Assembly (NCBI RefSeq): GCF_000687145.1
Contig: NZ_JMFG01000025.1
Location: 1 to 64,000 of the forward strand
Source: Thermoanaerobaculum aquaticum
Lineage (GTDB): Bacteria; Acidobacteriota; Thermoanaerobaculia; Thermoanaerobaculales; Thermoanaerobaculaceae
Length of the DNA stretch: 64,000 bases
Direction of reading: 5' to 3'
The notes under the pieces are model-generated. The model was not told the origin of the DNA and made no database searches. It saw only the letters and a list, made by a program, of their open reading frames with translations. Of the stretch, positions 55,933 to 61,965 are shown piece after piece; positions within the stretch are counted from its first letter, which is position 1; each line of letters starts with the position of its first letter. Made by a program: the position numbers and the translations under genes.

Positions 55933-57840
55933 GTGGCGCGTATTTTTTACATCACCACGCCGATTTACTACGTGAACGATTTGCCGCACATTGGGCACAT
56001 GTACACCACGGTGGTGGCCGACGTGCTGGCCCGCTTCAAGCGCATGCGGGGTTTTGAGGTTTTCTTCCTCACCGGCACCGATGAACACGGACAAAAGATC
56101 GAGCGCGCCGCCCGCGAGCAGGGAATTCCGCCGCAGGCGCTGGCCGATCAGGTGGTGGGGCGTTACCACGAGCTGTGGCGGGAGCTGGCCATTACCCACG
56201 ATGACTTCATCCGCACCACCCAGGAGCGGCATAAAGCTGGCGTGCGGGAGCTTATCCGCCGCATGAGCGAAGCCGGCGACATTTACAAGGCCAGCTACGA
56301 AGGCTGGTACTGCTCGGGTTGCGAGTCCTTTTACCCCGAAACCCAGCTGAAAGACGGCCGTTGTCCTGACTTTGGGCATCCTGTGGAGCGTCTCGCCGAG
56401 GAGTCTTACTTTTTCCGGCTTTCCGCCTACCAGGAAAAGCTTTTGGCCTTTTACCGGGAAAACCCTGACTTCGTGCGCCCCGCTTCGCGCTTCAACGAGG
56501 TGGTGCGCTTTGTGGAGGGAGGCCTCAAGGACCTTTCCATTTCCCGGGCTTCCCTGCGCTGGGGCATTCCCTGGCCGGGGGACGACCGCCACGTGGTTTA
56601 CGTGTGGGTTGATGCGCTCACCAACTACATTTCTGCCCTCGGTTTTGGCTCCGAAAACCAGGACCGTTTCCAGCGCTTTTGGCCTGCGGATCTGCACCTT
56701 GTGGGCAAGGACATCCTGCGCTTTCACTGCGTGTACTGGCCCGCGTTCTTGATGTCTGCGGGGTTGCCGCTTCCCAAGCAGGTTTTTGGGCATGGTTGGT
56801 GGCTCAAGGACGAAAAAAAGATGTCCAAGAGCCTGGGCAACGTGGTGCGGCCCGATTACCTCATCGGCCAGTTCGGGGCTGACCCGCTGCGATACTTCTT
56901 CCTGCGCGAAATGACCTTTGGCCAGGACGCCAGCTTTTCCGACGAGGGTTTTCTTTCCCGCTACAACGCCGACCTCGCCAACGGCCTGGGCAACACCTTT
57001 GCCCGGGTAATGGCCATGGCCCGTCGCTATTTTGACGGTAAGACCCCGCCGGAAGCTTGTGGCGAAAGCACCTTGAGGGCCAAAGCTGAAGAAGCGGTGG
57101 CTCGTTACCTGGAAAGCATGGAGGGTTACGAGTTTCACCGGGCTTTGGAGGCGGTTTGGGAGCTTTTATCCGCGGTGGACGGCTACGTCACCGAAAAGGC
57201 TCCGTGGGGCATTTTCAAAGCGGAAGGTGCCTCAGGGCGGCTTTCCCGCATCATGTACAACTGCCTGGAAAGCCTGCGCCTGGTGGCGGTGATGATCAGT
57301 CCGGTCATGCCGGGCACGGCGGATAAGGTTTTTGATGCGTTGCCAACCGACGACGCGGGGAAAAAGCAACTGGCGTGGGGTATGCTGCCGGTGTCGGCCG
57401 CTTTAGGTCCCGACCAGGGGCCGCTGTTTCCCAAGGTGGACGACAAGGCCTTTTTTGCGGAGGTCAAGGTGAGCGAACAGGTAAGTGAGCAGGGAAGCAC
57501 CCAGCAGAGCGAGCTGGTTTCCATTGAGGAGTTTGCAAGGATCAAGCTGGTGGTGGGCAAGGTGGTGACCGCCGAGCGGGTGCCCAAGTCCAAAAAGCTG
57601 GTGCGTCTGGAGGTGGACTTGGGCGAAGGGCAGCCGCGGCAAATCGTGGCCGGCATTGGCGGCTCGTACCAACCTGAGGAGCTTGTGGGCAAGCTCATCG
57701 TGGTGGTGGCCAACCTCAAGCCGGCTACCCTCATGGGCGTGGAGTCCCGGGGAATGCTTTTGGCGGCCACCCTTCCCGATGGTTCGCCGGTGCTTCTAAC
57801 GCCGGAAAAGGACGTGCCTCCGGGTGCCGGGGTGAAGTAA
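55933..57840 (+). CDS. metG: Methionyl-tRNA synthetase
   Basis: 635 residues. HIGH at 19-22, KKMSKSLGN with KMSKS at about 296-300, and a zinc knuckle beginning YCSGC. The last 110 residues are the tRNA-binding OB-fold domain (FARIKLVVGKVVTAERVP and ANLKPATLMGVESRGMLL), giving the dimeric form. GTG 55933 follows GGAGG. It charges tRNA-Met, including the initiator. The larA-like gene follows after 3 nt. Confidence 0.97.
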   Translation: MARIFYITTPIYYVNDLPHIGHMYTTVVADVLARFKRMRGFEVFFLTGTDEHGQKIERAAREQGIPPQALADQVVGRYHELWRELAITHDDFIRTTQERHKAGVRELIRRMSEAGDIYKASYEGWYCSGCESFYPETQLKDGRCPDFGHPVERLAEESYFFRLSAYQEKLLAFYRENPDFVRPASRFNEVVRFVEGGLKDLSISRASLRWGIPWPGDDRHVVYVWVDALTNYISALGFGSENQDRFQRFWPADLHLVGKDILRFHCVYWPAFLMSAGLPLPKQVFGHGWWLKDEKKMSKSLGNVVRPDYLIGQFGADPLRYFFLREMTFGQDASFSDEGFLSRYNADLANGLGNTFARVMAMARRYFDGKTPPEACGESTLRAKAEEAVARYLESMEGYEFHRALEAVWELLSAVDGYVTEKAPWGIFKAEGASGRLSRIMYNCLESLRLVAVMISPVMPGTADKVFDALPTDDAGKKQLAWGMLPVSAALGPDQGPLFPKVDDKAFFAEVKVSEQVSEQGSTQQSELVSIEEFARIKLVVGKVVTAERVPKSKKLVRLEVDLGEGQPRQIVAGIGGSYQPEELVGKLIVVVANLKPATLMGVESRGMLLAATLPDGSPVLLTPEKDVPPGAGVK

Positions 57841-57843
57841 AAG

Positions 57844-59130
57844 GTGATTGCCAAGCTCCCCTACGGGCGCGGTTTTGTGGCGTGCGACTTGAGGGGATTG
57901 CGGGTTTTTGAGCTCAAGCCAGCAGCACCCAGGGGGCAAAACCTGGAGCGACTGGTGGCCGAGGCGCTGCAAAAGCCGCTGGGCTTGCCACCCCTTTCGC
58001 AACTGGCAGCGGGAAAAGCTGGTGTGGTCATCCTGGTCCCCGACGTCACCCGCAAGGCCCATCTGCCCGTGGTTTTGCCCGCGGTGTTTCAGGAGCTCGC
58101 GCGGGGACGTGTAAGCCCACAGCAGGTGACGTTGCTTCTGGCCTGTGGCACGCACCCTCCGGTGCATCTGGAGGCCCTCCGGGAGCACCTGGGGCCGTTG
58201 CCCCCGGGGGTAAGCGTGGTCCAGCACGATTCTCGCGACCAAAAGCAGCTGGTGCGGGTTGGAGAGTTGACCGACGGCACGCCGGTGCGGCTCCATCGCC
58301 TGGCGGTGGAAGCGCCGTTGCTTTTGAGTATCTTCACGGTGCAGCACCATTACTTTGCCGGGTTCGGCGGTGGGCCGAAAATGGTCTTTCCGGGGGTGGC
58401 CGGCTACGAGGAAATTCAGGTTAACCACGGGCGGGTTTTGGACCTGTCGGTGGACCCCCCACGCCTGCACCCCCGGTGTCAGCCGGGGGTGCTGCAGGGC
58501 AACCCGGTGGCCGAAGAAATCCTGCAGGTCGCAAAACTCCGGGCCGCGGACTTCAGCCTGGGCCTGGTTTTGGATCAGGCGGGTCAGCTGGCCTGGGCCA
58601 GCGCCGGCCACTGGCTTGAGGTTTGGCAAGAGGGCATTGCTACCGTGCAGGCGTGGTACGAGGTGGAGGCGGGTCCGTTTTCGCGAATTGTGGCCAGTGC
58701 CGGTGGCTTTCCCACGGATCACACGCTCATCCAGGCCCACAAGGCCTTTGATGCCGCCAGCCGTTTCGTCAGCGAAGGGGGGGAAATCCTGCTGGTGGCT
58801 GAGCTTGCCGGTGGCCCTGGCTCGCCGGCCATGGAGCCATTTTTGGATGACCCGCAACCGGAAGCCATTGCCACCAGGCTGCGGCAGCACTACGTGCAGT
58901 ACGGGCATACAACGCTGCGGATTGTGGACAAAACCCGGCGTTTTAAGGTGCATCTGGTAAGCCAGCTTGATCCCAGGGTAGCGCGGCAGCTGGGGTTCCA
59001 CCCCGTTCCCAACCCGCAGGAGGTCCTTGATCGCTGGCGGGAGGAAGCCCCGGGGGATACCGTTGGGGTCATGGCTGGAGCGGCCGTGTATCCGCGCTGG
59101 ACCCAAGGGGAAGTGCCGTGCCTCTCTTGA
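57844..59130 (+). CDS. LarA-family protein (nickel-pincer racemase/epimerase type)
   Basis: 428 residues, LarA length. VPDVTR, LACGTHPP and GFGGGPKMVFPGVAGYEE are family motifs. Lys179 and His195 keep the 16-residue spacing of Lys184 (cofactor attachment) and His200 (nickel ligand) in L. plantarum LarA. Members racemise or epimerise 2-hydroxyacids with the NPN cofactor. The cofactor genes larB, larC and larE are not in this window. GTG 57844 starts 3 nt after metG and lacks a clear ribosome site. The substrate need not be lactate. Confidence 0.88.
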   Translation: MIAKLPYGRGFVACDLRGLRVFELKPAAPRGQNLERLVAEALQKPLGLPPLSQLAAGKAGVVILVPDVTRKAHLPVVLPAVFQELARGRVSPQQVTLLLACGTHPPVHLEALREHLGPLPPGVSVVQHDSRDQKQLVRVGELTDGTPVRLHRLAVEAPLLLSIFTVQHHYFAGFGGGPKMVFPGVAGYEEIQVNHGRVLDLSVDPPRLHPRCQPGVLQGNPVAEEILQVAKLRAADFSLGLVLDQAGQLAWASAGHWLEVWQEGIATVQAWYEVEAGPFSRIVASAGGFPTDHTLIQAHKAFDAASRFVSEGGEILLVAELAGGPGSPAMEPFLDDPQPEAIATRLRQHYVQYGHTTLRIVDKTRRFKVHLVSQLDPRVARQLGFHPVPNPQEVLDRWREEAPGDTVGVMAGAAVYPRWTQGEVPCLS

Positions 59131-59202
59131 TTTGCAGTCACTTTGCGTGTACTTTCCGCACGCCTCGCGCGGCGCGGGGCATGATGGGGGAAGGAGGGGA
59201 AG

Positions 59203-59760
59203 ATGCCCAAACACCTGGTTCCAACCAAGCTCTTTTTCACCCGGGGGGTGGGAAGCCACCGGGAAAAGCTGCAGTCCTTTGAGCTAGCCCTGCGGGATGC
59301 AGGTATTGCCGCGCTGAACTTGGTTTCGGTGTCGTCCATTTACCCACCGGGTTGCAAGATCATTTCCCGGAAAAAAGGGGAAGCACTTCTCGAGCCGGGG
59401 CAAATTGCCTTTGTGGTTATGAGCCGGGCGGAATCGAACGAGCCGCACCGCATGATTGCTGCCTCGGTGGGCGTGGCCGTGCCGCGGGACAAGCGCATGT
59501 ACGGCTACCTTTCCGAGCACCACGCCTTCGGCCAAACCGCCAAGGAAGCCGGCGACTACGCGGAAGATTTAGCAGCTTCCATGCTGGCTTCCACCTTAGG
59601 TGTGGAGTTTGACGAGGATCAATCCTGGGACGAAAAGCGGCAAATCTGGCGCATTTCCGGCAAAATCGTGGTCACCCGCAACATCACGCAGTCGGCGGTG
59701 GTTAAACCCGATGGCCGCTGGACCACGGTCATTGCGGCCGCAGTGTTGCTTTTTGATTGA
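59203..59760 (+). CDS. pdaD: Pyruvoyl-dependent arginine decarboxylase
   Basis: 185 residues. The [11 protein letters not shown] motif (40-50) contains the Ser44-Ser45 bond where the proenzyme cuts itself and forms the pyruvoyl group, and the [16 protein letters not shown] segment is also typical. It converts arginine to agmatine. ATG 59203 follows AAGGAGGGG. Agmatinase is encoded 18 nt downstream, so the pair forms a complete route to putrescine. The pyruvoyl type is found in many archaea and scattered bacteria. Confidence 0.95.
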   Translation: MPKHLVPTKLFFTRGVGSHREKLQSFELALRDAGIAALNLVSVSSIYPPGCKIISRKKGEALLEPGQIAFVVMSRAESNEPHRMIAASVGVAVPRDKRMYGYLSEHHAFGQTAKEAGDYAEDLAASMLASTLGVEFDEDQSWDEKRQIWRISGKIVVTRNITQSAVVKPDGRWTTVIAAAVLLFD

Positions 59761-59778
59761 GGATCTCGGCGGTTTTCC

Positions 59779-60681
59779 ATGGAAGAACGCTACGCCCCTT
59801 ACCTGAGCTTTTTGGGCCTCCCCGAAGAGTTAAGGCCAACCTCTGGTCCTAAGGTTGGCATTCTCCCGGTCCCTTACGACTTGACCACTTCCTACCAGCC
59901 TGGCGCCCGTCGGGGGCCGATTGCCATTCTGGAAGCATCCACCCATTTGGAAACCTTCGACGAAGAGCTGGAGTGGGACCCTTCGGCTTTTTTGCAGTTG
60001 GAAACCCTGGCTCCGGTGGTGCCGGATACTTCCGGACCCGAGGCCACCATGGGGCGAATTTACGCGGTGGCCTGCGAGGTGTTAAAAACCCACGATTTCC
60101 TCGTTGGTTTGGGAGGGGAGCACTCGGTCAGTTTCCCCCTGGTCAAGGCGGTGAAGGAAAGGCATCCCCATGTGGGGGTTTTGCAGCTGGACGCCCACGC
60201 CGACCTGCGGGAAAGCTTTGAAGGCTCCCCCTACAACCACGCCTGCGTCATGCATCGCATCTTGGAGCTGGGCTTGCCCACAGTCCAGGTGGGTATCCGC
60301 TCGCTCACCGCCGAAGAGCACGACCTCATCAAGGCGGGCAAAGTGACCACAATTTTTGCACCGGAAGCAGTTCAGCAGCCGGTGCAGGAGTTTCTCCCCA
60401 AGGTTTTGGCGGCTCTCCCAGAGGAGGTGTACGTCACCGTGGATTTGGATGCCTTTGATCCCGCCATCATGCCCGCCACCGGCACCCCCGAACCCGGTGG
60501 GCTTTCCTGGTACCGGGCCTTGGAAATCCTCCGGGAGGTGGCCAAATCCAGGCGCATCGTGGGCTTCGACGTGGTGGAGCTGGCCCCTCTCCCCAGCCTC
60601 GTGGCCCCCGATTTCCTCGCCGCCAAGCTCGTCTACAAGCTCTTGGCTTACGCTTTTGCTCCAATCCACTTGCGATCGTGA
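59779..60681 (+). CDS. speB: Agmatinase (ureohydrolase family)
   Basis: 300 residues. The manganese-binding motifs of the family are intact: GGEHS (about 111-115), DAHAD (138-142) and DLDAFDP (222-228). It hydrolyses agmatine to putrescine and urea. The position directly after the arginine decarboxylase gene favours agmatinase over arginase or formimidoylglutamase. ATG 59779 is used; the ribosome site is weak. No propeptide or signal is present. Confidence 0.93.
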   Translation: MEERYAPYLSFLGLPEELRPTSGPKVGILPVPYDLTTSYQPGARRGPIAILEASTHLETFDEELEWDPSAFLQLETLAPVVPDTSGPEATMGRIYAVACEVLKTHDFLVGLGGEHSVSFPLVKAVKERHPHVGVLQLDAHADLRESFEGSPYNHACVMHRILELGLPTVQVGIRSLTAEEHDLIKAGKVTTIFAPEAVQQPVQEFLPKVLAALPEEVYVTVDLDAFDPAIMPATGTPEPGGLSWYRALEILREVAKSRRIVGFDVVELAPLPSLVAPDFLAAKLVYKLLAYAFAPIHLRS

Positions 60682-60883
60682 ACAGCACTCAATGGCGGCC
60701 AAAACCGCCGGAGGTTAGGCCTCTTGGTCGCTGCCCGTGCGGGAGGGCCGGGTCATGCCCTTGCCCGTTCGCGTTCAGGCAAACCCGTTTTCTCGCCGCC
60801 TGGCAGTTCTTTTGTCTTGCGCACACAAGAATACTTGCGAGGACCACGGCATCTGCGGCCGGTGTTTGCCCGGGGGGCGGGTG
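60682..60883 (+). other. Spacer between speB and the phase-variable locus
   Basis: A GGCGG-CCAAAA-CCGCC hairpin (60694-60709) follows speB but has no T-tract. A short Cys-rich frame (60737-60997) has no convincing start and crosses the repeat; I do not accept it as a gene. Confidence 0.4.
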
Positions 60884-60913
60884 TTGACAACTGGCGGTGG
60901 GCTGTGGTTTATT
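60884..60913 (+). promoter_or_regulatory. Promoter of the phase-variable gene
   Basis: TTGACA (60884-60889), 18-nt spacer, TTTATT (60908-60913). A transcript would begin about 17 nt before ATG 60936. GGAGGAG (60927-60933) is the ribosome site. Confidence 0.55.
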
Positions 60914-60935
60914 TGCCGGCGACAATGGAGGAGCG

Positions 60936-61251
60936 ATGGTTTTGAAGAGATTCCTTCCTTCCTTCCTTCCTTCCTTCCTTCCTTCCTTCCTTCCTAGCTG
61001 TTTGTAGTGTCACTTTCGTTGCAAGTTTAAGCCTTCCGGTGCGGGTGTGGGCGCAAGCGTGTGCGCCGCCTGCCTCGTGTGGTTTTGTGGATAGTTTGGA
61101 CTTTTCCTCCACAGGCTTTCAGGAAAAGGCGGTGGAAGCTTGCCGGCTGGGGCTTTTGCCTGGCTGCGGGAGCAGTACTGAGGAAGTGTTCTTTTGCCCC
61201 GGGGAGCCCACGACCCGAGCGCGGGTGTGGCGTGGCCTTCGCTTTGCGTAA
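60936..61251 (+). CDS. Phase-variable secreted Cys-rich protein, frame OFF in this copy
   Basis: ATG 60936 (after GGAGGAG) reads MVLKR then FLPS repeats encoded by the TTCC tract, and hits TAG at 61005 with 11 units. In the +1 frame the sequence after the tract is open from 60997 to TAA 61249. Ten (or thirteen) units would join both parts into about 103 (or 107) residues: a basic start, a long hydrophobic FLPS core, AVCSVTFVASLSL and an AQA signal-peptidase site just before a Cys-rich mature part of about 60 residues. A joined product with such a good signal peptide supports a real switch gene. The mature part has no known family. Confidence 0.65.
60951..60995 (+). repeat. TTCC tetranucleotide tract, 11 copies plus T
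   Basis: Eleven uninterrupted TTCC units (60951-60994) and one extra T. Such tracts gain or lose units by strand slippage during replication, shifting the downstream frame by 1 nt each time. It lies inside the signal-peptide coding part of 60936-61251. Confidence 0.95.
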
Positions 61252-61289
61252 GTCACGTTAACTTCTCGTGTTCGTCAACGGGAGGCGAA

Positions 61290-61328
61290 ATGAATCGGCG
61301 AACTAAAGACATGCCGAAGGACTTTTGA
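61290..61328 (+). CDS. 12-codon leader ORF before the secreted protein gene
   Basis: ATG 61290 follows GGGAGG (61280-61285) and encodes 12 residues (MNRRTKDMPKDF). Its TGA stop (61326-61328) overlaps the GAGGAGG ribosome site of the next gene. A ribosome finishing it would load on ATG 61339, so it may couple or tune translation. It could also be chance. Confidence 0.4.
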   Translation: MNRRTKDMPKDF

Positions 61329-61338
61329 GGAGGCAGCC

Positions 61339-61959
61339 ATGAATTTTAAAAGGCTTTCTTTCAAGGTGTTTCTGATGGCCGTGTTGCCGCTGCTTTTTGG
61401 AAAAGGCGTGAGCTGGGCGCTTTCGATTCAAATCTCGGGTCACACCGTGGAGGTATCCGGTCTCAAACCCGGGGCGGAGGTGGCGATTATCGGGTGTAGC
61501 TACAGTCAGGAGGGGCTATTTCCCAGAGTGCGCGCGATTGAAGCGCACGTGCAAGCGGATGGGGCAAGTGGGGTTGCCCGACTCAGTTTGCCGGAGGAAT
61601 TGCCGGTCATGACCGTTGTAGGGGCTGTGGATTTGCTCACAGGTGAGGTGGGGGTAGGGGCGCACCCTGATTACCCGTACACGCTTTGGAAAGGCCCCGC
61701 TGACCAGCCGTTGCCCACAAGCCCTGGGCGTGCAGGTATCGTGATTCCTCGGGTTCGGCAAGGGCGCGTGCTGTGGGTGCGTCCCGGGGTTGCTGGGTTT
61801 GTGGCTTCGATAGTTGGGTCCGATCGCGAGGTCCCTTTGAATCGTTTTCGCGGAATTTCCCGGCAGGAACCGGTGCCCTCAGTACTGCAAAGAGGCGATG
61901 TGATTCTCGGCTTCGACCAAGAACGGTTGGAATTTTGGGTGTTCACGGTGGGGAGGTAA
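61339..61959 (+). CDS. Secreted protein upstream of an RHS gene, unknown function
   Basis: 206 residues with a clear signal peptide (LSFKVFLMAVLPLLFGKGVSWA). The mature protein is rich in short beta strands (IQISGHTVEVSGLKPGAEVAI). Five-residue spacing and strong GAGGAGG site support ATG 61339. The RHS-type gene starts 6 nt after its stop, so the two are cotranscribed and this protein may assist RHS secretion or protect against it. No family recognised. Confidence 0.7.
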   Translation: MNFKRLSFKVFLMAVLPLLFGKGVSWALSIQISGHTVEVSGLKPGAEVAIIGCSYSQEGLFPRVRAIEAHVQADGASGVARLSLPEELPVMTVVGAVDLLTGEVGVGAHPDYPYTLWKGPADQPLPTSPGRAGIVIPRVRQGRVLWVRPGVAGFVASIVGSDREVPLNRFRGISRQEPVPSVLQRGDVILGFDQERLEFWVFTVGR

Positions 61960-61965
61960 AAAACG

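Noticed and set aside
60951-60995. TTCC tract as a CRISPR or random low-complexity element
   Set aside because: There are no spacers, and the unit is 4 nt. Its place between a start codon and an open frame fits a slippage switch better.
60737-60997. 86-residue Cys-rich ORF ending in FLPS repeats
   Set aside because: No ribosome site, crosses a promoter, and uses another frame of the TTCC tract. The frame from ATG 60936 has a ribosome site and gives a better product when joined.
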